64,000 nt of DNA from Nanoperiomorbus sp963544155 (GTDB lineage: Bacteria > Patescibacteriota > Saccharimonadia > Saccharimonadales > Saccharimonadaceae): assembly GCA_963544155.1 (NCBI GenBank), contig CAUUDW010000001.1, positions 1 through 64,000 of the forward strand. The letters are read 5' to 3'. The position numbers were made by a program, and so were the translations under genes. Shown one piece after another: positions 38,366-47,100 of the stretch. Numbering within the stretch: the first letter of the stretch is position 1; every line of letters starts with the position of its first letter. The notes below the pieces were generated by a model, which saw only the letters and a list, made by a program, of their open reading frames with translations, searched no databases and was not told the DNA's origin.

Positions 38366-38392
38366 AGACCACTCCTAGCGGGGTGGTCTTTT
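38366..38392 (+). terminator. Terminator of the 23S-5S transcript
   Basis: GACCACTCC-tagc-GGGGTGGTC stem followed by TTTTG. Confidence 0.88.
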
Positions 38393-38512
38393 GTATTTGG
38401 TGTGATACTCACTACGAGCGAGGCTGGTATTATAGTAAGCTATAGCTTATACTGGGAGTAGTATTGGGGTGAGCAATACAAAATAAATATTAAATACAAA
38501 AAGGAGCAAGAG

Positions 38513-39046
38513 ATGAAAAAGTCTGCACTGCTGGCAGTTAGTGCTTTGTCGCTGGGTGTAGTCGGCTTGGCTATGTGTACGCCGGTCGTTAGTGCTATCA
38601 GCGAGACCCAAGATGCTACCATCACGGTCAATGTGGCAGGTACGCTGGGTATTGGCAATGCTACTCCCGGCGCCCTCAACGTTAATATCAACATGAATGC
38701 TAACGATATTAAGACCCAAGTGAGCAACATCGCTACTACTAATAATACCGGCTCAACTGCCACGCTGACGGTTAAGGACAAAGATGCCAGCACTGATCTA
38801 TCGGCGGGTGCCGGTAAAACGATTCCTACCGGTACTAACGTAGTTAAAGGTACTTCTGCCTGGGGGATCAAAGTAGGCGCCGGTGGCTACCAGGCTATGC
38901 CCAATAATGCCGGCACTGCTATCTCCATCGGTAATGACGGTGGGGCAACGACCAAAAGCTATGCCGTCACTTATGGTGTTTCGACCAGCCCAACCCAGGC
39001 GGCCGGTACCTACACCGACCAGATTGCCTATACTCTGACGAACTAG
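38513..39046 (+). CDS. Secreted WxL-like surface protein
   Basis: 177 residues. The signal peptide (about 1-29, MKKSALLAVSALSLG...PVVSA) is followed by a beta-rich Thr/Asn/Gly domain with TITVNVAGTLGIGNATPG and AGTYTDQIAYTLTN, the end pattern of WxL-type and other pilin-like beta-sandwich proteins. No LPxTG. It is followed by a WxLIP-like gene, as in Firmicutes WxL clusters, so it may be held on the wall by that partner. AAAAGGAGCAAGAG precedes the ATG. Confidence 0.72.
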   Translation: MKKSALLAVSALSLGVVGLAMCTPVVSAISETQDATITVNVAGTLGIGNATPGALNVNINMNANDIKTQVSNIATTNNTGSTATLTVKDKDASTDLSAGAGKTIPTGTNVVKGTSAWGIKVGAGGYQAMPNNAGTAISIGNDGGATTKSYAVTYGVSTSPTQAAGTYTDQIAYTLTN

Positions 39047-39091
39047 GCTTGCCGGTTGATTGGTTGCCTGCTCCGGAGAGGAGCGGGCAAC

Positions 39092-39121
39092 TTGCTGAAT
39101 CGGTAAACTTCGGGCTATAAT
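39092..39121 (+). promoter_or_regulatory. Promoter of the WxLIP-like gene
   Basis: TTGCTG (39092-39097), 18 nt, TATAAT (39116-39121). A perfect hairpin, GTTGCCTGCTCC/GGAGCGGGCAAC (39063-39091), lies just upstream and could end the preceding transcript, but no T-run follows. Confidence 0.55.
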
Positions 39122-39151
39122 AGGCTAAACGTAACTGGAATGAGGGGGATA

Positions 39152-40147
39152 ATGACTCGGAAAATAGCTAGAGGAGGACGGCTCGCTAGGGTAGTCTTAA
39201 TGGCTGTCCTAATGGTAGGACTGTCGGTGTTCGGCTTAGGTAGCCAAGCTTCGGCGACGGAGGGCTTTCGAGGTCTGTTAATCTCGCCGGCCAATCAACG
39301 AATCGAACTGAAGAATGGCCAACTATACAATGGGCAGATGAGTGTCCAGAATACTACCACCGAAAACATGGGTGTAGATATGTCGGTCGGTTCATATAGC
39401 ATCGTCAACAACGAGTACGGCGCTCCTAATTACGATAATCCGAGTAAGTATAGCTTGATGCGGGGCTGGATCAAGCTGGATCGACAGAGCCTTGACCTAA
39501 AGCCGGGTGAAAGTACGATCGTTAATTACCTGATCACCACTCCGGTTAATCCGCCCTCAGGTATGCAGTATGCCACCATCTTCGCTCAGACTAGAGCTCA
39601 GGAGGCTAAGGGCTCAGGTATTACCGCCACCAGTCGAGTCGGACTGGTGTTGAGTGCTCGGATGGTTGATGGGGTGACTGTAGAAAAGTCGAGCATTCAG
39701 CAGGAGCGGATCGCTTACTACCAGCCGGTTGCGCCGATGAGGGCATCCTTCTCCGTCAAGAACGAGGGTAACGTCGGGGTTGATGTGTCTTATTCCCTAA
39801 AGGTCAACAGCGCCATCAATGGTCGTCAGATCTATGCCTCTAAGCCCCAGAGTGAGAGTGTATACCCGGAGACGGTGCGTGACTTTAACCTCAGCTGGGA
39901 TCAGGTAGGGGTCGGCTTTTACCGAGTTGAGATGAGTATCACCATGAACGGTCGTACTCATACGGTGCGTAAAACCGTTTGCACTGTACCGGCATGGATT
40001 ATCATTCTGCTGATTATCGCCCTCCTGTCGCTAATAGCCTATGCCGTCATCAACTACCGGATGATGCGGGAGAGTCGAGCCAATCGTAAGGCGAAGGTTA
40101 AGACTAAGGTCAAGACCAGCCCGAGAGTAAGCAGGAGTAAGAAATAA
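39152..40147 (+). CDS. DUF916/WxLIP-like membrane-anchored surface protein
   Basis: 331 residues: a signal peptide, an Ig-like region opening FRGLLISPANQRIELKNGQLYNGQMSVQNTT, a second beta region (SFSVKNEGNVGVDVSYSL) and a C-terminal membrane helix (WIIILLIIALLSLIAYAVI) with a lysine/arginine-rich tail. The layout is that of WxL-interacting proteins, which bind both peptidoglycan and a WxL partner. The ATG at 39152 has GAGGGGGAT before it; the ATG at 39140 lacks one. The next gene starts 11 nt later. Confidence 0.75.
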   Translation: MTRKIARGGRLARVVLMAVLMVGLSVFGLGSQASATEGFRGLLISPANQRIELKNGQLYNGQMSVQNTTTENMGVDMSVGSYSIVNNEYGAPNYDNPSKYSLMRGWIKLDRQSLDLKPGESTIVNYLITTPVNPPSGMQYATIFAQTRAQEAKGSGITATSRVGLVLSARMVDGVTVEKSSIQQERIAYYQPVAPMRASFSVKNEGNVGVDVSYSLKVNSAINGRQIYASKPQSESVYPETVRDFNLSWDQVGVGFYRVEMSITMNGRTHTVRKTVCTVPAWIIILLIIALLSLIAYAVINYRMMRESRANRKAKVKTKVKTSPRVSRSKK

Positions 40148-40157
40148 GGTGCAGAGT

Positions 40158-40826
40158 ATGAAGATCCGGCTTGGGATTACCGCTAAATTAGGCGTTATGG
40201 TGTGGGCACTGGTCTTGGCTGTGTCCGGTGTCTTGACCATGGGTGGCAATCAAGTGGCACTGGCAAACAGTGGTGCAGCCGACTCGGTCATTTCGGTCAA
40301 GGTCGATAAGATTACGGTTCGGATCACTCAGATCAACGGGCTGGTTTATCAGGGTGACCATCAGCTGGGTAATATTACTGCCGGGACATATACTACCAAA
40401 AATACTATCCATCTCAGAGCTGATAAAAATGCCAGGGTGAAGATCGTATTTGGTGGCAAAGTGCTCTGGCGTGGTGACCTGGTGGCGGGGCGGCCAACTG
40501 CGGTCGAGATTGATCTGGGCGACGTGCCGCTCGGTATACACAGTCTGACCGTCTGGGCCGGTAATGACGAGAATGATCAGCACCATAGCGAGATGTATTT
40601 TCGCCTGCATTATCTAGCCTCGGTACCATCAATCTTGCCCGATCATAATGAGACCATGCCTCATCCTCGATCAGGCGAAGTATCGCTTCGAGCGCCTAGC
40701 GCCGGACAATATATCAATATCGCCGGACGGGCATATAGCTTGGTCACTCTCGTGTCACTCGGGGTTCTCTTGGCGGCGCTCGTCTCGGTCAAAGTAGCGC
40801 TTCGGCGTCTCGACCGAGCTCGTTAG
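40158..40826 (+). CDS. Membrane-anchored surface protein, third gene of the WxL-like set
   Basis: 222 residues. A signal peptide (ending ALAN), one beta-sandwich-like domain (ITVRITQINGLVYQGDHQLG...IHSLTVWAGND) and a C-terminal helix (LVTLVSLGVLLAALVSVKVAL) with a basic tail. No named family recognised. It is 11 nt after the WxLIP-like gene and co-transcribed; probably part of the same surface complex. Confidence 0.7.
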   Translation: MKIRLGITAKLGVMVWALVLAVSGVLTMGGNQVALANSGAADSVISVKVDKITVRITQINGLVYQGDHQLGNITAGTYTTKNTIHLRADKNARVKIVFGGKVLWRGDLVAGRPTAVEIDLGDVPLGIHSLTVWAGNDENDQHHSEMYFRLHYLASVPSILPDHNETMPHPRSGEVSLRAPSAGQYINIAGRAYSLVTLVSLGVLLAALVSVKVALRRLDRAR

Positions 40827-40848
40827 GGCGCCGGGGTGAGCGGTCAAA

Positions 40849-40905
40849 ACTTCCGGTGCTTTTACTAAACTTCCGGAAGTTATTGCAAACAACCGGAAGT
40901 TTAGT
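40849..40905. repeat. Array of AACTTCCGG elements
   Basis: AACTTCCGG occurs at 40849 and again in a 13-bp inverted repeat, ACTAAACTTCCGG (40864-40876) with CCGGAAGTTTAGT (40893-40905). The palindrome AACTTCCGGAAGTT also forms at 40868-40881. It lies 27 nt upstream of the 40932 promoter. It is either an operator cluster or a terminator hairpin for the upstream operon. Confidence 0.65.
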
Positions 40906-40931
40906 TGGTTGCCGGGTAAACACGGCTATGC

Positions 40932-40960
40932 TTGACCGGTGGCGGTCGGGGCGGTTTAAT
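40932..40960 (+). promoter_or_regulatory. Promoter of the 41024 gene
   Basis: TTGACC (40932-40937), 17 nt, TTTAAT (40955-40960). Confidence 0.6.
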
Positions 40961-41023
40961 AAGCTACATCAAGGATGCTGATAGATTAGCTACCAGTGAC
41001 TTGTGTACCCTAAGGAGGGGGCT

Positions 41024-41254
41024 ATGAGCGTCTCTTTTTCGTTCGACCACCAGTACATGCCCGACGAGCTAGTTGGGGAGATTATGTCGGCTTTCGCCGA
41101 CGGCAGGGAGGTGCTATTCGACGGTCAACTGCAGATCGTCGTTGAAATGGAAGATGGCGACTTTTCCTTCTGGCATCTGTGTCAGGAGGAAGAGAATTGC
41201 CCGGGGCGAGGGCGCAAACCCACGCTCCACTACGAGCGGGGACCTCTCTTTTGA
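41024..41254 (+). CDS. Small acidic protein, unknown
   Basis: 76 residues, acidic, starting MSVSFSFDHQYMPDELVGEIMSAFADG, with two cysteines (HLCQEEENCPG). No membrane segment; no family recognised. AAGGAGGGGG lies just before the ATG, which is favoured over the ATG at 41003. It has its own promoter and terminator. Confidence 0.7.
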   Translation: MSVSFSFDHQYMPDELVGEIMSAFADGREVLFDGQLQIVVEMEDGDFSFWHLCQEEENCPGRGRKPTLHYERGPLF

Positions 41255-41280
41255 GATCTCGGCTCACTTCGAGCTCCTCC

Positions 41281-41313
41281 GGGTGCTATCTTGCGAGATA
41301 GCACCCATTTTTA
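41281..41313 (+). terminator. Terminator of the 41024 gene
   Basis: GGGTGCTATCT-tgcg-AGATAGCACCC, 11 bp, then ATTTTTATT. Confidence 0.93.
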
Positions 41314-41351
41314 TTGACCCCGGTTGACTTCTGCGACAGTCTTTATTAGCT

Positions 41352-41657
41352 CTCTCACTCTTCGTCTCGTCATCATTTCCTTTGTTGCCGCCTGGCTGGC
41401 TCGTGTGCTGCTGTGCTACAAGCGCACACAGTCTTCAGGAAATGACTAATTAGAGTGAAGGACAAAAGACACCCTTTGATGCGGCAAGAGGTAATCCCTC
41501 AGTCTCATTTCTTGGCCTAGCTTTAATCAAACAGATGTTCCCGGGTACGAGCAGTACAGGTGGTCTCCTCAGGCTTGGCACCGTATAAACTACCACGTGC
41601 ACTGGATAGCTTACTGATATATCAACAGCCTTCGTCAACCACACTGTACTACTCGTA
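41352..41657. repeat. Dispersed repeat, copy 2 (inverted relative to copy 1)
   Basis: The first part (41352-41460) can form a large hairpin in which CACTCT...GTCATCATTTCCT pairs with AGGAAATGAC...AGAGTG. The second part (41545-41657) is flanked by inverted GTACGAGCAGTACAG (41545-41559) and CTGTACTACTCGTAC (41643-41657). Blocks 41352-41401 and 41545-41572 recur on the other strand at 1-50 and 69-96. No transposase is present. The whole 41314-41728 stretch has no gene. Confidence 0.7.
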
Positions 41658-41728
41658 CCGACCCGGATTATGATAGAAGGAAATTGCAGGCATTAAGGTG
41701 TTAATGAGGTTAATGAGGGTGCTGGGGG

Positions 41729-41757
41729 TTGACAATACGTTAGCATCATGGTAGAGT
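41729..41757 (+). promoter_or_regulatory. Promoter with TAGAGT -10 for the KGG gene
   Basis: TTGACA (41729-41734), 17 nt ending ATCATGG, TAGAGT (41752-41757). Confidence 0.65.
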
Positions 41758-41801
41758 ATAAGTACTTACTTAAGCTTAGATGATAGCAGTAAGTAGCCGG
41801 A

Positions 41802-41893
41802 GGGTTACTATAGTTGATGCTGTATGGTGTCTGTTTGTCGTGGTCTACGTAGTCACGATTGACGCTGATATGCAGGATCAACTGTAGTAACCC
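41802..41893 (+). promoter_or_regulatory. Large 5' UTR hairpin ahead of the KGG gene
   Basis: GGGTTACTATAGTTGAT (41802-41818) pairs with ATCAACTGTAGTAACCC (41877-41893), 17 bp with one mismatch. Inner helices CTGTAT/ATGCAG and TCGTG/CACGA make one long hairpin of 92 nt. It ends 36 nt before the start codon, leaving the AAGGAGA site free. It could regulate translation or stabilise the mRNA. Confidence 0.75.
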
Positions 41894-41929
41894 TTATTAG
41901 TTCAAGATTAAGCAAGAAGGAGACAAGAC

Positions 41930-42184
41930 ATGGCAGGAACGAAGGCTGGCGCCAAGAAAGCAGCTGCGACCAACAAGGCTCGCTATGGTAAAGATTTTTA
42001 CGCTACCATAGGTCGCCAAGGTGGTAAGAACGGCTGTACGGGTGGCTTCGCCGCTAACCCCGAGCTGGCTCGCATGGCCGGTGCTAAGGGTGGTCGAATT
42101 AGCCGACGTGGACCGGCTAAGCGAAAGGCAATCACTATCAATGTTGCCCAAGCCGGTACACCCGGCACCATTGATGTCAAATAG
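41930..42184 (+). CDS. KGG-type stress protein
   Basis: 84 residues, basic. GRQGGKNG and MAGAKGGRISRRG are KGG-like motifs, and KDFYATIGRQGGKNGCTGGFAANPELARMAG is typical of small KGG stress proteins (Con-10/GsiB-like), thought to be disordered protectants. Function in this group is unproven. AAGGAGACAAGAC precedes the ATG. The long structured leader and promoter suggest tight control. Confidence 0.8.
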   Translation: MAGTKAGAKKAAATNKARYGKDFYATIGRQGGKNGCTGGFAANPELARMAGAKGGRISRRGPAKRKAITINVAQAGTPGTIDVK

Positions 42185-42221
42185 GCTGACCGCTACTCTT
42201 TTTCTGACTTCGGTCAGCTCT

Positions 42222-42246
42222 ACCCCGCTACATAGCGGGGTTTTTA
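42222..42246. terminator. Bidirectional terminator
   Basis: ACCCCGCTA-ca-TAGCGGGGT followed by TTTT. A second hairpin, GCTGACC/GGTCAGC, lies at 42185-42217. Convergent with the next minus-strand gene. Confidence 0.88.
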
Positions 42247-42257
42247 GTTGGGCGGGA

Positions 42258-42713
42258 TCACTGATCTTTAGACCGGTTGACCAAGTAGCGCCTGAGAGTA
42301 GTCCGCTTGGCGCTATTTGCTGTCCAGTGGCTACCGCAGTTAGGGCAAGTGTAAGTCAGGTCGGCTCGGCTTTGCCAGCCCGTCTGACCGCACTTGGGAC
42401 AGATAGAGCGAGCATGCAACCAATCTCGGTAGCTATCGAGAGCCTGCTCAATAACTTCGTCACTAATAGATAGTCCGTAGCGAGGAGCGATTTGTTGCGC
42501 CTTGAGCCAAGCTTGGCGCTCGATCTGAAGTAGCTCGGCGTCTTGGCGGTAGGTGTCGTGTCCGAGTAGAGCGTGCCCCAGCTCATGCAGAGTAGTCAGA
42601 TCGTCTTGGTCATAGTAGATGGTTCGGCTGTCTGGCGCCCAATGTGCCGTCTGACCGGGGCGAAAAACAAACTGAGAGTAGTCGTGTCGCAATCGGTCAA
42701 TCAGGCTGGTCAT
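42258..42713 (-). CDS. HELGH zinc metallopeptidase with zinc ribbon
   Basis: 151 residues. TLHELGHALLGH gives the HExxH site near residue 42-46, in an arrangement like ImmA/IrrE (DUF955) and SprT-like peptidases. The C-terminal part has CPKCG and CPNCG, a four-Cys zinc ribbon. ImmA-type enzymes cleave repressors. The ribbon after HExxH is also seen in SprT, so the family is open. TACAAT lies 6 nt before the ATG on the minus strand. Confidence 0.8.
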   Translation of the reverse strand: MTSLIDRLRHDYSQFVFRPGQTAHWAPDSRTIYYDQDDLTTLHELGHALLGHDTYRQDAELLQIERQAWLKAQQIAPRYGLSISDEVIEQALDSYRDWLHARSICPKCGQTGWQSRADLTYTCPNCGSHWTANSAKRTTLRRYLVNRSKDQ

Positions 42714-42779
42714 GAGGCTATTGTATCATCCGGTGCTTGAGCGGTGCCGCCGGCTAATAAGGCGTTAATTTAGAAGATC

Positions 42780-42808
42780 TTGACATACAAGCCATAGCAT
42801 TGTACTAT
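42780..42808 (+). promoter_or_regulatory. Promoter of the FHA gene (leaderless)
   Basis: TTGACA (42780-42785), exactly 17 nt, TACTAT (42803-42808). The ATG at 42816 falls on the expected start site, with no RBS. Confidence 0.8.
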
Positions 42809-42815
42809 ATAGAGC

Positions 42816-43742
42816 ATGAATGAGGGATGTGTAGGTGGTCGGAGTGACCTGGGCGACAATAATGAATGGTTTGCCTATATCGAGGATTTTGACTTTAGTT
42901 ATAGCAAAGCTCGGTACTTAGATAAGAGAGAAAGTGTAAGGCGAAACCTGGCTAAGATGGCGATGTGTCATTTGTCAGATAGCGATAGCTACGACGAGGC
43001 GGACGTTCCTGCCCTGAATACCCCTGTAGGTGTCCGGGTAGATGATGAATCAGAGAAGCCTGCTCTAAATACGCCAGTAGGGGTGTGGACGGACGATGAT
43101 TATGATCGTGACTGCGATGATGACGGTGACTACGATCGTGACTATGACGACGGCTGCGACGATACTATCGACGATGACTACGACTATGACGACGATGATG
43201 ACGTCCATGCCAAGGATAATGGGCGAGAGACACTCTATCCCATCGTGCGGACTGACCTTGATGACGGGCGCAACGTTCTTCTAGATATAGACGCCCCGAT
43301 CGCTCCGCATCCTAGTGAAGGGACTCAGCCGATCTTTGCCGACTGCCCGGTATTAGCTAATATTATCTTAGTCAACAACACCGACGGGTACGGGGTGGAT
43401 GATCCAAGCAGTGTTCGGCTTCAGCTGGTTGATGCTCGAGGGAGCAGAGACCTGGCGGGGGACTTGTATCTGGTTGGTAATCAGCCGACGTCTTACGATG
43501 ACTCCGGGCGACCACAGAATTATGGCTATGTCCGGATTGACCGAGGTAACTATGTGACGGTTGGTCGTGGTTATCTGAGTGATCGATTCCAGTATAGTGA
43601 TTGTGTCTCCAGTCGTCATGCCATGATCAGTTATTGCTTCGCTGGTGACCCGGATGGCGTAATCATCGAGGATCTCCACTCTACTAATGGCACCAGTGTT
43701 GAGTGTGCTGATGGTCCCACTAGAGAAGTGCGTATCAGATAG
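42816..43742 (+). CDS. FHA-domain protein with Asp-rich region
   Basis: 308 residues. The C-terminal 110 residues form an FHA domain: VTVGRGYLSDRFQYSDCVSSRHAMI then VIIEDLHSTNGTSV, with the GR, SxxH and NG residues that bind phosphothreonine. The middle holds the motif ALNTPVGV twice and an acidic run of Asp/Tyr (about 95-130). No kinase gene is visible in the window. It opens the block leading to the giant gene at 44189 and appears to be translated from a leaderless mRNA. Confidence 0.88.
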   Translation: MNEGCVGGRSDLGDNNEWFAYIEDFDFSYSKARYLDKRESVRRNLAKMAMCHLSDSDSYDEADVPALNTPVGVRVDDESEKPALNTPVGVWTDDDYDRDCDDDGDYDRDYDDGCDDTIDDDYDYDDDDDVHAKDNGRETLYPIVRTDLDDGRNVLLDIDAPIAPHPSEGTQPIFADCPVLANIILVNNTDGYGVDDPSSVRLQLVDARGSRDLAGDLYLVGNQPTSYDDSGRPQNYGYVRIDRGNYVTVGRGYLSDRFQYSDCVSSRHAMISYCFAGDPDGVIIEDLHSTNGTSVECADGPTREVRIR

Positions 43743-43767
43743 AGGCTAGGAGGATAAGGATCTACAT

Positions 43768-43797
43768 TTGTCATACTTATGCTTAGCGTGCTATGAT
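43768..43797 (+). promoter_or_regulatory. Promoter of the 43833 gene
   Basis: TTGTCA (43768-43773), 18 nt, TATGAT (43792-43797). GAGGAGGCAAG then precedes ATG 43833. Confidence 0.6.
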
Positions 43798-43832
43798 ACT
43801 GGGGAGATAAATTAGATCGCCGAGGAGGCAAG

Positions 43833-44159
43833 ATGGACGACAAGCAGACACCAGACCCAGTGGATCAATTCCTTAACCAGATTTTAGATGAGAAGAAGAT
43901 CGCCGGTAGCGAAGACCCCGAAGTACGTAGTCAGCTGATAGATGACCTACGGAGTCGGCTGATGAGCCAGATCGACCGAGAGATGATCAATGCGCTGAAC
44001 GCCGAGCAGCTGGAGCAGCTGAGCAATATGCTGGATAAAGACGACTTGACTGATGCTGAGATCCAAGACTTCTTCCGTCAGAGCGGTGTCAATGGTCAGC
44101 AGGTAGCACTAGAGACGATGATGCGCTTCCGCACCTATTATCTAGGGGTAAATGCTTAG
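43833..44159 (+). CDS. Conserved helical protein, DUF5663-like
   Basis: 108 residues, helical and acidic: DPVDQFLNQILDEKKI, RSRLMSQIDREMINALNAEQLEQL and ALETMMRFRTYYLG. I recall this pattern as DUF5663, widespread in CPR genomes and of unknown function (from memory). It is 29 nt upstream of the giant gene and likely co-transcribed. Confidence 0.72.
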   Translation: MDDKQTPDPVDQFLNQILDEKKIAGSEDPEVRSQLIDDLRSRLMSQIDREMINALNAEQLEQLSNMLDKDDLTDAEIQDFFRQSGVNGQQVALETMMRFRTYYLGVNA

Positions 44160-44188
44160 TACTGTAATTAAATAAATCCGGATGAAAA

Positions 44189-47100
44189 ATGAAGAGCAAA
44201 CATAGCAGACTAGAGCGGAAGTACAAGCACTACCATGTCCCGGCAGAGGGTTGGCAGCTTAGTCAGGACGAGAATAAGGAATTGGAGCGGCGTCAGCAAG
44301 TATTGCAGGGGCTAAGTGAGTTAAACCGGAGCGACCCCGGCGGTGCCCGGGCTATCCCCGGCATAGTATTTCACAACATTAGCTCCAGTCGTCGGCGTCA
44401 ATTAGCCGAAGAGTATCCTGCTCGGAATAGTCAAGGTGCTTCAGTGGGGCATCTCGACTATGCCGGTGCCATCAAAGAAGGGCTCAACGACGAGGAGTTT
44501 GCTACTCTGGAGAACTCGTTCCATGCCTACGTTAACTTGCCGGCCGAGCTGCAACAGAAGTGGCAAAGCGATCTCCGGGCATCGAAGCCTGATAGAGATG
44601 AGCATAAATCGAGGAAAGAGTACGAGAGGGTCTATGCTACTTGGACGGCGGAGGGGCTATGTAGCCTAAATAAGCTAGCTAAAGAGGCTCAGGCGGCGGG
44701 ATATCAACACTCCGAATCGAAGTCCAAGCCTGCTGTCAAGTCTGAGGTAATACCAGAGCCTAAACAACAAAGCGTGGAGGCTCAATCTCGATCCATCGTT
44801 GGGTCTGAGACAAACCCAGAACCTAAGTCTAAAGGAGAGTTTCAGTCTCAACCTCAGCAGCAGAAGCCGGTAATTCAGGAAAAAGCGGAAGATAAGCCTA
44901 ATTCCGCTGACGAGAAGGACTGGGACAACATCGAGAATCGCCGAGCAGTGGTCAGGCGCATTGCTATGTTGGGTCGCAACGAAAGCGCTGTTGTTCAAGA
45001 GGCTATGGTGCAATCGATTGGCAGAGAAATTTCCTTAGCTCGTTTGGCGATGCTTGAGTCGGATGGCAAGGCTAGGGCTAGCCTTGAGAAGCGCCGGAAG
45101 GAGCTTTGCGGTGATCAGGCACGGACTCAGTATGAGTTTTCTGATTCTGACACCAGTACAATATCTAAAGTCATATCTAACTTCAGCCATGAACAAATGG
45201 ACGATCTGGATAAACTGGTTGATGAAGTTGCCGTTTTGGCAGAGAAAGACCCGCAGGGGATGGAGCGACTACGTAGCGATGTTAAAAAACGCAGTTATAA
45301 GCTGCTCGACGAAGCTGTCGGGATAAGAGTAAGTGATTTTTTAAGTGACGAAGAGAAGTGTAAACGGGAAGCCGATTTAGCTGGTAATTCTCATAGTAGT
45401 ATCATCGCTCAGACTGCTCAGGCTGCTGAGGCTGTTACTCGCAAATCGAAGCCCAAGCAGTCGAGTGCGACTTCTCAGCCTGAGCTTGCACCTCAACCTG
45501 GACCTGAGGTAAATCCTTCGTCTGGGCAGAAGTCAGAGAAGGAGCAACCGGAATCACCGACTGGGGGTGAGGGTAAAGGAGAGTTTCAGCCTCAACCTCA
45601 GCTGCAGAAGCCGGTAATTCAGGAAAAAGCGGAAGATGCGCCTAATCCCGCCGGCGAGAAGAACTGGGACAACATCGAGAATCGCCGAGCAGTGGTCAGA
45701 CGCATGACTATGTTGGGTGACGATGAAAGTGATGTTGTTCAAGAGGCTATGTTGGAGTCGGTTGACAGAGAACGTTTCTTAGCTCATTTGGCGCTTCTTG
45801 AGCCGAAGGGCAAGGCTAGGGCTAGCCTTGAGAAGCGCTTGGATGAGCTTGACGATGATCTGGAACGGACTCTTAATATTGAGGGTAAGTTTTCTGATTC
45901 TGACACCAATTCAATATTTAAGGTCATATCTAACTTCAGCTATGAGCAGATGGACGATCTGGATAAACTGGTTGATGAAGTTGCCATTTTAGCAGAGAAA
46001 GATCCGCAGGGGATGGAGCGACTACGTAGCGATGTTACACAACGCCGTCATGAGCTGAGCAAAAAAGTTGAAGAGATAAGATTAAGTGATTTTGTAAGCA
46101 ACAAAGAGTACTGTAAACTGACAGCCGATTTAGTTGGTAATTCTCATAGTAGGATCATCGCTCAGACTCGTGAGGCTGCTGAGGCTGTTACTGGCAAATC
46201 GAAGCCCAAGCAGTCGAGTGCGACTTCTCAGCCTGAGCCTGCACCTCAACCTAGACCTGAGGTAAATCCTTCGTCTGGGCAAGAGTCAGAGAAGGAGCAA
46301 CCGGAATCACCGACTAAAGGTAAAAGTAGAGGCGAGGGGCAGGGCAGCGCCAAGAATGAGGAAAAAGCGGAAGATGCGCCTAATCCCGCTGACGAGAAGG
46401 ACTGGGACAACATCGAGAATCGCCGAGCAGTGGTCAGGCGCCTTGCTATGTTGGGTGACGATGAAAGTGTTGTTGTTCGAGAGGCTATGTTGGAATCGGT
46501 TGACAGAGAATATTACTTAGCTTCTTTGGCGTTTCTTGAGTCGGATGGCACTAGCCATAGCCTCGAGAAGCGCCGGGAGGAGCTTTTCGACGATTGGGAA
46601 CGGACTCTTGATATTAGTGGTAAGTTTTCTGATTCTGACACCAGTACAATATCTAAAGTCATATCTAACTTCAGCCATGAGCAGATGGACGATCTGGATA
46701 AACTGGTTGATGAAGTCACTACTCTGGCGGAGAAAGACCCGCAGGGGATGGAGCGGCTATGTAGCGATGTTAGAGAACGCAGTCATGAGCTGGCCGACGA
46801 AGTTCACGAGACAGCATTAAGCGATTCTTTAAGTAGCAAAGAGTGCTATAAACGGGAAGCCGATTTAGTTGGTAATTTTTATAGTAGTATTATGGCTCAG
46901 ACTCGTGAGGCCGCTGAGGCTGTTACTGGCAAATCGAAGCCCAAGCAGTCGAGTGCGACTTCTCAGCCTGAGCCTGCACCTCAACCTAGACCTGAGGTAA
47001 ATCCTTCGTCTGGGCAAGAGTCAGAGAAGGAGCAACCGGAATCACCGACTAAAGGTAAAAGTAGAGGCGAGGGGCAGGGCAGCGCCAAGAATGAGGAAGA

